From: PBB1 sp965229345
GTDB taxonomy: Bacteria; Pseudomonadota; Gammaproteobacteria; Burkholderiales; Burkholderiaceae_C
Length of the DNA: 64,000 nucleotides
Reading direction: 5' to 3'
Assembly: GCA_965229345.1 (NCBI GenBank)
Contig: OZ245872.1
Coordinates: forward strand, 1,178,001 to 1,242,000
The translations under genes and the position numbers were made by a program. This document shows, one piece after another, positions 56,518 through 64,000 of this stretch. The notes under the pieces are model-generated. The model worked only from the letters and a program-made list of their open reading frames with translations, made no database searches and was not told where the DNA came from. The number at the start of each line of letters is the position of its first letter. The first letter of the stretch is position 1.

Positions 56518-57522
56518 ATGTCCGCTGCCTTTGCACGCACCACCCACGCCGTTCGCATCGATCAACCCGGCGGGCCGGAAGCCATGCGGCTGGTCGAGGT
56601 GCCGATCGACGAGCCCGGGCCGGGTGAGATCCGCATCCGCCATCAGGCCTGCGGCCTTAATTTCATCGACGTCTACCACCGCACCGGGCTGTACCCGCTG
56701 CCATTGCCGGCCGGGCTGGGCATGGAAGGCGCTGGCGTCATCGAGGCGGTGGGCGAGGGGGTGACCCACCTGCGCGCAGGCGATCGCGCTGCCTATGCCA
56801 GCACCCCGCCGGGCAGTTACTGTGTATCGCGCGTCATGCCGGCGAAGTGCGTGGTCAAGCTGCCCGACGGCATCGATGCCGAGACCGCCGCCGCGATGAT
56901 GCTCAAGGGCCTGACCGCGCAGTACCTGCTGAAGAAGACGCTGCCGCAGGGCGGACTGCAGCCCGGCGACTTCATCCTGTTCCATGCTGCGGCAGGCGGT
57001 GTCGGGCTGATCGCCTGCAAGTGGGCGCGCGCGCTCGGCCTGCAGCTGATCGGCACGGCAGGCAGCGACGAGAAGTGCGCGCTGGCGCTGCAAAACGGCG
57101 CCGTGCACGCGATCAACTACCGGCGCGAGGATTTCGTGGCCAGGGTGAAGGACATCACTGGCGGCCGCGGCGTGAAGGTGGTCTACGACTCGGTCGGGCT
57201 GGACACCTTCGAGAAGTCGCTCGATGTGCTGCAGCCCTTCGGATTGCTGGTGAACTTCGGCAACGCCTCGGGCAAGGCGCCGCCGGTGGATCTGGGCGTG
57301 CTGGCGGCCAAGGGGTCGCTGTACGTCACGCGGCCGACGCTGTTCACCCACATTGCCACGCGCGACGCGACGCAGGCGATGGCTGACGATCTGTTCGCTG
57401 TGGTGGCCAGTGGCGCGGTGAAGATCCCGGTGGAGCGCCGTTATGCGCTGGCCGATGCGGCGCAGGCCCACCGCGATCTGGAAGCCCGGCTCACGACGGG
57501 GTGCAGCATCCTGCTGCCCTGA
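56518..57522 (+). CDS. qorA: NADPH:quinone oxidoreductase (QorA type)
   Basis: Zeta-crystallin-type MDR enzyme without zinc, 334 residues. Markers: ACGLNFIDVYHRTGLYPLPL, GMEGAGVIEAVGEGV, LLKKTLPQGG, FHAAAGGVGLIACKWARALG and GTAGSDEKCALALQNGAVHA, the NADPH site. It reduces quinones by one electron. GGAG lies before the ATG. Convergent with lspA. Confidence 0.94.
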   Translation: MSAAFARTTHAVRIDQPGGPEAMRLVEVPIDEPGPGEIRIRHQACGLNFIDVYHRTGLYPLPLPAGLGMEGAGVIEAVGEGVTHLRAGDRAAYASTPPGSYCVSRVMPAKCVVKLPDGIDAETAAAMMLKGLTAQYLLKKTLPQGGLQPGDFILFHAAAGGVGLIACKWARALGLQLIGTAGSDEKCALALQNGAVHAINYRREDFVARVKDITGGRGVKVVYDSVGLDTFEKSLDVLQPFGLLVNFGNASGKAPPVDLGVLAAKGSLYVTRPTLFTHIATRDATQAMADDLFAVVASGAVKIPVERRYALADAAQAHRDLEARLTTGCSILLP

Positions 57523-57536
57523 CCCTGGATCCAGGG
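57523..57536. terminator. Palindrome between convergent qorA and lspA
   Basis: CCCTGGATCCAGGG is a perfect 14-base palindrome directly after the qorA stop and 11 bases before the lspA stop. As RNA it gives a 5-bp hairpin with a GATC loop. There is no T-run, so termination is uncertain. Confidence 0.35.
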
Positions 57537-57547
57537 CTCGCGGGGAT

Positions 57548-58060
57548 TCAGCCGCGGCGCACGCGCATCACCTCGTCGACGATCAGCAGCACCGCGCCGA
57601 CAGTGATCGCACTGTCGGCGATGTTGAAGCTGGGAAAGTAGCCCCCGTGGAACATCGGGGCCAGCCAGTCCCAGTGGAACTGCAGAAAATCGATCACGTG
57701 CCCGTGCAGCAGGCGGTCGATCACGTTGCCCAGCGCCCCGCCGAGGATCAACGCCAGCGCCAGGCTGAACAGACGCTGGCCCCCATGGCTTTTCAGCATC
57801 CAGACGATGGCCACGGTGGCCACCAGCCCGAGCCCGACGAAGAACCAGCGCTGCCACCCCGAGGCGTCGGCCAGAAAGCTGAACGCTGCGCCAGTGTTGT
57901 GCACCCGAACCAGGTTGAAGAACGAGGTGACGGTGTGGCTGTCGCCAAGCTCGAAGCTGCCGATGATCAGCGTCTTGCTGAGCTGATCCGACAAGATGAT
58001 CAGCAGCGCCAGACCCAGCCAGGGAAGCAGGCTCGACCCCGCTGCGTTCTTGGTCGCCAT
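57548..58060 (-). CDS. lspA: Lipoprotein signal peptidase
   Basis: Aspartyl peptidase of the inner membrane that cleaves prolipoprotein signal peptides. 170 residues, four spans. Catalytic motifs VHNTGAAFSFL and FNIADSAITVG with the two aspartates, and GGALGNVIDRL. ATG 58060 is used, giving ATKNAAG before the first span; it directly follows the ileS stop (1 base), the standard ileS-lspA pair. Confidence 0.96.
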   Translation of the reverse strand: MATKNAAGSSLLPWLGLALLIILSDQLSKTLIIGSFELGDSHTVTSFFNLVRVHNTGAAFSFLADASGWQRWFFVGLGLVATVAIVWMLKSHGGQRLFSLALALILGGALGNVIDRLLHGHVIDFLQFHWDWLAPMFHGGYFPSFNIADSAITVGAVLLIVDEVMRVRRG

Positions 58061-58061
58061 C

Positions 58062-60941
58062 TCAGGCCACGCGGCGGATTTCGCCGTCGCCGTAGAGGTT
58101 GCTGGTGCAGCGGCCGCAGATCGTCGGGTGCGCCGCGTCATGGCCGACGTCGTCGCGGTAATGCCAGCAGCGCTCGCACTTCGTGGCGGCCGATGGCGTC
58201 ACCTGCACTGCCAGTTCGCCACCTTGGTTGAGCTGGGCCTCCGAGGTGATCGTGACGAACTTCAGGCCGTCACCCAGCGACGCCAGCAGCGCGTGATCAT
58301 CGGCACCCGCGGTGATCGCAATCGAGGCCTGCAGCGACGAGCCGAGTTGGCCCGCGGCACGCACGGCTTCGATCTGCTTGTTGGCGAATTCACGGACCTC
58401 GCGGATGCGGTGCCACTTCGCCAGCAGTGCGTCGTCGGTCCACGCGGTGGTATCGCTGTAGGTCTCGATGAAGATCGAGGACGAGGCGCCCGGCGCGAAG
58501 ATGGGCCACGCTTCTTCGGCGGTGAAACTGAGGAACGGCGCCATCCAGCGCAGCATCGCGTTCGTGATGTGCCACAGCGCGGTCTGTGCGCTGCGGCGTG
58601 CCAGGCTCTTCGGCGCGGTGGTGTAGAGCCGGTCCTTCAGCACGTCGAGGTAGAACGCGCCCAGGTCTTCGCTGCAATAGACCTGCAGCTTGGCCACCAC
58701 CGGGTGGAATTCATACACCTCGTAGTGCGCCAGCACCTCGGCCTGGAACTGCGCTGCGCGCGCCAGCGCATAGCGGTCGATTTCCAGCAGCTCCGACAGC
58801 GGCACCGAGTCCTTGAACACATCGAAGTCGCTGGTGTTGGCGAGCAGGAAGCGCAGCGTGTTGCGGATGCGGCGGTAGCCGTCGACCACGCGCGCGAGGA
58901 TCTTGTCGTCGATGTTCAGGTCGCCCGAGTAGTCGGTGCTGGCGACCCACAGCCGCACGATCTCGGCGCCGAGCTTGTCGCTGACCGACTGTGGCGCCAC
59001 CACATTGCCCAGCGACTTGCTCATCTTGCGGCCCTGGCCGTCGGTGGCGAAGCCGTGTGTCAGCAAGCCCTTGTAGGGCGCGTGACCTTCGATCGCGCAG
59101 GCGATCAGCAGCGAAGAATGGAACCAGCCGCGGTGCTGATCGTGGCCTTCGAGGTAGAGATCGGCCTCCGGGCCTTCGGCCTGGCCGGCGCCATCGTGCG
59201 AGCCCCGCAGCACGTGGTTGAAGGTGCTGCCCGAGTCGAACCACACATCGAGGATGTCGTTGCTCTTGGTGTAGTTCGCGGCCTCGTCGCCCAGCCAGTC
59301 GCGCGGATCGAGTTGCGACCAGGCTTCGACACCGCCTTGCTCGACGAGCGCGGCGGCGCGGTCCATCAGGGCCAGCGTGTCCGGGTGCAATTCGCCACTG
59401 TCTTGGTGCAGGAAGAACGGCAGCGGCACGCCCCAGTTGCGCTGGCGGCTGATGCACCAGTCGGGGCGGTTGGCGATCATGTCGCGCAGCCGGGCCCGGC
59501 CGTTCTCCGGATAGAAGGTGGTGGCGTCGATCGCGGCCAAGGCGCTCTGGCGCAGCGTCTGCGGCGCCGGGTCGGTGGCGAAGACACCGGCGGTGTCGTC
59601 GTTCGCTTCGTCCATGCGCACGAACCATTGCGCGGCGGCGCGGTAGATCACCGGTGTCTTGTGCCGCCAGCAGTGCGGATAGCTGTGCTGGAAGGTGGCG
59701 GTGGCGAGCAGGCGGCCCGCGTCACGCAACGCATCGAGGATGACCGCGCAGGCCTTCCAGATGTGCTGCCCGCCGAACAGCGGCAGGCTGGTGTCGTAGA
59801 CGCCGCTCCCGGTGACCGGGTTCAGGATGGCGTCGATCGCCATGCCGTGCTCGACGCACGACCGGAAGTCTTCCACGCCGTAGGCTGGCGCCGCATGAAC
59901 GAGGCCGGTGCCGTCGTCGGCGGTGGCGTAGTCGGCGAGGTAGATCGGGCTCAGGCGGTCGTAGCCGGCATCGACATGGGCCAGCGGGTGGCGGAAATGG
60001 ATGCCATCGAGCTTGTCGCCAACAGCCGTGGCCAGCACCTGGCCTGGCAGCCCGTAGCGCTTCAGGCTGTCTTCCACGCGCGCCGACGCCAGCAGCAGCA
60101 GGCCGCGATCCGTGTCGACCAGGCTGTACTCCAGCGCCGGGTTCAGATTCAGCGCCTGGTTGGCCGGGATCGTCCACGCGGTGGTGGTCCAGATGACCGC
60201 AAAAGCGTCCTTGTTCAGCGACGGCAGCCCGAACGCTGCGGCCAGCCGATCGGGCTCGGCGCACAGGAAGGCGACGTCGAGCGATTGCGAGCTCTTGTCG
60301 GCGTACTCGATCTCGAACTCGGCCAGTGACGAGCCGCAGTCGAAGCACCAGTAGACAGGCTTCAAACCCCGATAGACATAGCCGCGCTCCATCACCCGCT
60401 TCAGCGTGCGGATCTCGCCGGCCTCGTTGCCGTGGTCCATCGTGCGGTAGGGGCGCGCCCAATCGGCCAGCACGCCCAGGCGCTTGAAATCGGCCATCTG
60501 CTGCGCGATCTGTTCGGTCGCGTAGGCGCGGCTCTTGGCCTGCACCTCGGCGCGTGGCAGCTTGCGGCCGTAGGTCTTCTCGATCTGGTTCTCGATCGGC
60601 AGCCCGTGGCAATCCCAGCCGGGGATGTAGGTCGCGTCCATGCCCTTGAGCTGGCGCGCCTTGACGATCATGTCTTTCAGCACCTTGTTGACCGCGTGGC
60701 CGATGTGGATCTGGCCATTGGCATACGGCGGGCCGTCGTGCAGCACGAACTTCGGCGCGCCGCAGCGGGCCTCGCGCAGCCGCTGGTAGGTGCCTGCGTC
60801 GTCCCATTGCCTGACCCAGCCCGGCTCGCGCTTGGGCAGGTCGCCGCGCATCGGGAACGGGGTGTCTGGCAGGTTCAGCGTGGCGCGCAGGCCGGAGGTG
60901 TCGGCACCCGGGGCGTAGACAGAGGACTTTTCGGTGGACAT
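58062..60941 (-). CDS. ileS: Isoleucyl-tRNA synthetase
   Basis: Class I synthetase charging tRNA-Ile, 959 residues. HIGH motif in GPPYANGQIHIGH, KMSKSLGN, the CP1 editing domain between, and a C-terminal zinc site CERCWHYRDDVGHDAAHP with CGRC. This is the zinc-containing bacterial form, normally sensitive to mupirocin. lspA follows one base after the stop. ribF, often upstream, is absent; the next gene is divergent. Confidence 0.98.
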   Translation of the reverse strand: MSTEKSSVYAPGADTSGLRATLNLPDTPFPMRGDLPKREPGWVRQWDDAGTYQRLREARCGAPKFVLHDGPPYANGQIHIGHAVNKVLKDMIVKARQLKGMDATYIPGWDCHGLPIENQIEKTYGRKLPRAEVQAKSRAYATEQIAQQMADFKRLGVLADWARPYRTMDHGNEAGEIRTLKRVMERGYVYRGLKPVYWCFDCGSSLAEFEIEYADKSSQSLDVAFLCAEPDRLAAAFGLPSLNKDAFAVIWTTTAWTIPANQALNLNPALEYSLVDTDRGLLLLASARVEDSLKRYGLPGQVLATAVGDKLDGIHFRHPLAHVDAGYDRLSPIYLADYATADDGTGLVHAAPAYGVEDFRSCVEHGMAIDAILNPVTGSGVYDTSLPLFGGQHIWKACAVILDALRDAGRLLATATFQHSYPHCWRHKTPVIYRAAAQWFVRMDEANDDTAGVFATDPAPQTLRQSALAAIDATTFYPENGRARLRDMIANRPDWCISRQRNWGVPLPFFLHQDSGELHPDTLALMDRAAALVEQGGVEAWSQLDPRDWLGDEAANYTKSNDILDVWFDSGSTFNHVLRGSHDGAGQAEGPEADLYLEGHDQHRGWFHSSLLIACAIEGHAPYKGLLTHGFATDGQGRKMSKSLGNVVAPQSVSDKLGAEIVRLWVASTDYSGDLNIDDKILARVVDGYRRIRNTLRFLLANTSDFDVFKDSVPLSELLEIDRYALARAAQFQAEVLAHYEVYEFHPVVAKLQVYCSEDLGAFYLDVLKDRLYTTAPKSLARRSAQTALWHITNAMLRWMAPFLSFTAEEAWPIFAPGASSSIFIETYSDTTAWTDDALLAKWHRIREVREFANKQIEAVRAAGQLGSSLQASIAITAGADDHALLASLGDGLKFVTITSEAQLNQGGELAVQVTPSAATKCERCWHYRDDVGHDAAHPTICGRCTSNLYGDGEIRRVA

Positions 60942-61292
60942 GCGGAGGTCTCAACAGGTGGCATTCGCGCCGGGCGCGGGGTCAACAGGCAGGAGGGTGG
61001 GGCCGCTGGGAGGGTGCCCATCGACCCGGGCAGCTCATCGGGTGAAGCGGCGGCAGCACGGCCAGCACGCCGCGCCGCAGCGTCAAATTCGATCGCGCGA
61101 AGTCTGCCGGTGCGTGGCACCGTGCGCGTGGGACGCGTGACGAGCGAAGAAGCGCAAATGCATGGGGCCATTCTACCGGGCGGGTGTCTGGGCCTTGCAT
61201 ACAAAATACCGTGCGCACCGCGGGGCACTTCAGCCCCTCAGGGCCGCTCAAAGCGCCTTCGTACGCGATCACCGCCACCACCTCACATTGCC
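60942..61292. other. Intergenic region between ileS and the divergent desuccinylase-like gene
   Basis: A 351-base GC-rich stretch. I see no convincing gene. An AT-richer patch at about 61195-61210 (TTGCATACAAAATA) could be part of a promoter for the rightward gene, but -35/-10 spacing is not convincing. No repeats stand out. Confidence 0.5.
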
Positions 61293-62300
61293 ATGCCGAA
61301 CGCCGAGTCCCTCAGCAACGTACCCTTCAAAGTCGTCGGCATCCAGAGCGAGCGAGCCGGCCCGCGCCTGATCGTGCTGGGCGCGGTGCATGGCAATGAG
61401 ATCTGCGGCCCGCGCGCCATCGAGCGGGTGTGGGCCGAATTCGAGTCGAAGACGCTGAATCTGCTGCGTGGCAGCGTGTCGTTCGTGCCGATCACCAACA
61501 CCAAGGCGTACGAGCTCGTGCGGCGCGAGGGGGATCGAAACCTCAACCGCAACCTCGGGCCCGTGGCCGAGCCGCAGGATTTCGAGGACCGCATCGCCAA
61601 CGCGCTGTGCCCCTTGCTGAGCCGACACGACGTGCTGATCGACCTGCATTCCTTCCACTCGCCTGGTGAACCTTTTGCGATGCTCGGTCCCACCAACAAC
61701 ACCGGCACGCTGCAGCCGTTCGCGCTGGCTGGCCAGGAAGAGGCCCTGGCGGCGCGGCTCGGGCCCAGGCGCCTGGTCGAAGGCTGGCTGGAGACCTATG
61801 CCGATGGCGTGGCCGCCCGCGTGCGGCGCGCCGAGCTGTCCGATGACCCGCGCACCGCGCGGGCGAAGTTGCTCAACACCGACCCGCGCTACGGCATCGG
61901 CACCACCGAATACATGCGCAGCGCCGGCGGCATGGCGATCACGCTGGAATGCGGCCAGCACGACGACCCGGCGGGGCCGGACGTGGCCTACCGGGCGATC
62001 ATCAACACCCTGGCGCATCTGCGCATGATCGACATGCCGGCGCCTGCGCCACGCACCGACATCGAGGTGCTGCGTCTGCTCCACGTCACCGATCGGCTGA
62101 ATCCAGGCGACACCTTCGTCAAGCCCTGGGCCAGCTTCGATCCGGTGCAAGCGGGCGAGCCCATCGGCCACCGGCACGACGGCACCGTGGTCACCGCACA
62201 GGGCGACGGCTACATCGTGTTCCCGAACACGAAGGCCCTGCCGGGCAACGAATGGTTTTATTTCGCGCGCCGCAGCGACCGTGCACTGAACCTTGGCTGA
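61293..62300 (+). CDS. Succinylglutamate desuccinylase/aspartoacylase family protein
   Basis: M14-type zinc carboxypeptidase-fold amidohydrolase, 335 residues. Zinc ligands in GAVHGNEICGP and DLHSFHSP; DRNLNRNLGP supplies the substrate arginine and asparagine; TLECGQHDDP carries the catalytic acid region. A C-terminal beta domain (DGTVVTAQGDGYIVFPNTKA) is typical of the AstE/ACY2 group. No arginine-catabolism genes are near, so its N-acyl substrate is unknown. Confidence 0.88.
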   Translation: MPNAESLSNVPFKVVGIQSERAGPRLIVLGAVHGNEICGPRAIERVWAEFESKTLNLLRGSVSFVPITNTKAYELVRREGDRNLNRNLGPVAEPQDFEDRIANALCPLLSRHDVLIDLHSFHSPGEPFAMLGPTNNTGTLQPFALAGQEEALAARLGPRRLVEGWLETYADGVAARVRRAELSDDPRTARAKLLNTDPRYGIGTTEYMRSAGGMAITLECGQHDDPAGPDVAYRAIINTLAHLRMIDMPAPAPRTDIEVLRLLHVTDRLNPGDTFVKPWASFDPVQAGEPIGHRHDGTVVTAQGDGYIVFPNTKALPGNEWFYFARRSDRALNLG

Positions 62301-62357
62301 GCGAGCCGCTCTCAACAAGGTGTCTGTCACCGGTCTTCCTGGTTTGAAAGCTGTTGG

Positions 62358-63083
62358 GTGATTGAGGTTCAAGACCTGCGCTTTGCATGGCCTGCATCCT
62401 GGGGCCATGGCCCCGTGCCGGACTGCATCGCCATCGATAGGCTCACCATCGCGGCCGGTCGAACGGTGTTCCTGCACGGCCCGAGCGGCGGCGGCAAGAG
62501 CACGCTGCTCGGACTGCTGGCGGGGGTCTTGCTGCCGAGTGCCGGTTCGGTGAGTCTGCTGGGCACCCGCTGGTCTGATCTGTCGGGTGCGCGACGCGAT
62601 GCCTTTCGCGCCGATCACGTCGGCTACATCTTCCAGCAGTTCAACCTGCTGCCTTACCTGAGCGTGCTCGACAACGTGTTGCTGCCGTGCCGCTTCTCGG
62701 CCCTGCGCCGCGAGCGGGCCACGCAGGACGGCGGCGCTCCCGGCGCGGCCGCGCGTGACCTGCTCCAGCGGGTGGGGCTGACAGAGGTGCTGTGGGCGAG
62801 ACCCGCCTCCCAGCTGTCGGTCGGCCAGCAGCAACGGGTGGCAGCGGCACGCGCGCTGATCGGCCGGCCCGAGGTGGTGATTGCCGACGAGCCGACCTCG
62901 GCGCTCGATGCGGCCTTGCGCGACGGCTTCATGGACTTGCTGTTGGAAGCATGCCGCGCGTCGGGCGGAACGCTGGTTTTCGTCAGCCACGACGAGCGGT
63001 TGGCGGCGCGCTTCGACGAGCGGGTGTCGCTCTCGGCGATCAATCGCGCAGCGTCATCCGCTCCGGTCGAGGGTGTGGTGTGA
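62358..63083 (+). CDS. ABC transporter ATP-binding protein (MacB/LolD-like)
   Basis: A 241-residue ATPase of the exporter type with FtsX-like permeases. Walker A GPSGGGKST, Q-loop FQQFNLLPYLSVLDNVLLP, signature LSVGQQQRVAAARAL (LSxGQ), Walker B VVIADEPTSALD, H-loop VSHDE. GTG 62358 start. Coupled to the permease by a GTGA overlap. Function may be lipoprotein or peptide export; the substrate is unknown. Confidence 0.93.
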   Translation: MIEVQDLRFAWPASWGHGPVPDCIAIDRLTIAAGRTVFLHGPSGGGKSTLLGLLAGVLLPSAGSVSLLGTRWSDLSGARRDAFRADHVGYIFQQFNLLPYLSVLDNVLLPCRFSALRRERATQDGGAPGAAARDLLQRVGLTEVLWARPASQLSVGQQQRVAAARALIGRPEVVIADEPTSALDAALRDGFMDLLLEACRASGGTLVFVSHDERLAARFDERVSLSAINRAASSAPVEGVV

Positions 63084-64000
63084 GGGCATTGCTGACGCTG
63101 GCCTGGCGCAGTGCCTGGAACCGCCGGGCGACGCTGTCGCTGGTGTTGCTGTCGGTCGCGTTGTCGACCTTCCTGCTGCTGGGCTTCGAGCAGGTGCGTA
63201 CCGATGTGCGCGAGAACTTCTCGCAGTCGGTGAGCGGCACCGATCTCGTCGTCGGTGCGCGCACCGGCTCGGTCCAGCTGATGCTGTATGCGGTGTTTCG
63301 TGTGGGCAGCGCGACCAACAACATCCGCATGAGTAGCGTCGAGGCCATCGCCAAGCATCGCGCGGTGGCCTGGGTGGTGCCGCTGTCGCTCGGCGATACG
63401 CACAAGGGCTACGCCGTGCTCGGCACCACGGCCGACTACTTCAATCGCTTTCTGTACGGTGACCGCGAGCCGCTGGTGCTGGCGCAGGGTCGCGCGTTCG
63501 CTGATGGCATCGATGGCTTGTACGGTGCGGTGCTGGGTGCCGAGGTGGCCGATGCGCTCGGCTACCGGCTCGGGAGCAAGCTCACGCTGACGCACGGCGC
63601 GGGTGGCCTGCCCGGTGCCGAGCATGCCGACAAGCCGTTCACCGTCGTGGGTATCCTGAAGCGCACCGGCACGCCGGTCGATCGCACGGTGCACATCAGC
63701 CTGGAATCGATGGAGGCGATCCACATCGACTGGGTCGGCGGCGCGCCGATGCCGGGGGTGTCGATTGCGCCCGACCAGGCGCGCAAGTTCGATCTGGCAC
63801 CGAAGGTGGTGACCGCCGCGCTGGTGGGCCTGAAGGGCCGCGCTGCGGTGTTCAATGTGCAGCGCTTCGTGGCCGACTACGCCGACGAGCCGCTGATGGC
63901 GGTGCTGCCCGGCGTGGCGCTCGACGAGTTGTGGGACGTGGTCGGCGTGGGCGAGAAGGCGCTGATCGGCATGTCGGCGATGGTTGGTGTGGTCAGCCTG
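63080..64000 (+). CDS. ABC transporter permease (FtsX/MacB type), 3' end outside window
   Basis: The frame from GTG 63080 stays open to the last base (307 codons). An N-terminal span (LSLVLLSVALSTFLLLGF) precedes a periplasmic MacB core-like domain (SVSGTDLVVGARTG, VEAIAKHRAVAWVVPLSLGD, VLGTTADYFNRFL, FTVVGILKRTGTPVDRTVHI). The second span seems to begin at the edge (LIGMSAMVGVVSL). It overlaps the ATPase gene by 4 bases. Partial at the 3' end. Confidence 0.92.
   Translation, partial: MRALLTLAWRSAWNRRATLSLVLLSVALSTFLLLGFEQVRTDVRENFSQSVSGTDLVVGARTGSVQLMLYAVFRVGSATNNIRMSSVEAIAKHRAVAWVVPLSLGDTHKGYAVLGTTADYFNRFLYGDREPLVLAQGRAFADGIDGLYGAVLGAEVADALGYRLGSKLTLTHGAGGLPGAEHADKPFTVVGILKRTGTPVDRTVHISLESMEAIHIDWVGGAPMPGVSIAPDQARKFDLAPKVVTAALVGLKGRAAVFNVQRFVADYADEPLMAVLPGVALDELWDVVGVGEKALIGMSAMVGVVSL

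Noticed and set aside
57996..60329. 777-residue open frame antisense to ileS
   Set aside because: Same effect: a long shadow frame opposite a certain, strongly biased gene.
60432..61292. Upstream in-frame extension of the desuccinylase-like gene
   Set aside because: The extension is antisense to ileS and low complexity; the conserved protein begins near ATG 61293.

Overview
The window reads as chromosomal DNA of a high-GC betaproteobacterium. The gene set (UbiJ-UbiB-FmdB-DUF502-aspS order, MinCDE, a single LolC/E-type permease with LolD, ACR3-ArsH arsenic operon, SHP-type cytochrome operon) and the structured intergenic repeats at 37.6-38.0 kb fit Burkholderiales, most like the Rubrivivax/Leptothrix/Sphaerotilus side of the order. 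That placement is inference from gene content; no 16S gene is present. I see no rRNA, tRNA, CRISPR array, prophage or intact transposon. Gene density is high, and several gene pairs overlap at ATGA/GTGA/TTGA junctions.

Region 1 (0-14.3 kb) is part of an exopolysaccharide locus. It has a GT4 glycosyltransferase at the left edge (5' end probably outside the window), a WecG/TagA-type glycosyltransferase, and a large secreted beta-helix protein with a thrombospondin type-3 tail. A decayed IS5-type transposase follows. The main operon on the minus strand is, in transcription order: undecaprenyl-phosphate sugar transferase, EpsL-type outer membrane barrel, galE, gmd, fcl, manC, ugd. These enzymes supply GDP-mannose, GDP-fucose, UDP-galactose and UDP-glucuronate, so the polymer probably contains fucose.

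Region 2 (14.5-28.5 kb) is housekeeping on the plus strand: ubiJ, ubiB, fmdB-like, DUF502, aspS, minC, minD, minE, nudB, an EEP-family phosphatase/nuclease, clsB, then a ligase-associated MBL exonuclease, an ATP-dependent DNA ligase and glutathione reductase in overlapping order.

Region 3 (28.5-46.8 kb) is mixed: a glycine-rich secreted protein, an adenine-deaminase-type enzyme, an EthD protein, a zinc alcohol dehydrogenase with its own promoter and terminator, OmpW, a DUF429 protein coupled to the Lhr-like helicase of the same DNA repair system, uppP, a pair of structured inverted repeats, lolC/E-lolD-tatD-deoxyinosine glycosylase, a quinone-oxidoreductase-like protein, a spermidine-synthase-like protein coupled to a GspE/PilB ATPase, and an EamA transporter.

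Region 4 (46.8-56.5 kb) holds a Lys/Ala/Pro-rich ribbon-helix-helix protein with a palindromic promoter, an arsenic operon (arsR-arsC-acr3-arsH-MFS), and an SHP-DHC-cytochrome b operon with its own two-component system, followed by a CDF metal transporter and a DUF2007 protein.

Region 5 (56.5-64 kb) carries a quinone oxidoreductase, lspA and ileS, a succinylglutamate desuccinylase/aspartoacylase-type protein, and an ABC exporter pair whose permease runs off the right edge.

The observations I rate highest are the split ligase-associated repair system with a DUF429 partner, the SHP electron-transfer operon, the covarying inverted repeats, and the self-regulating-looking ribbon-helix-helix protein.
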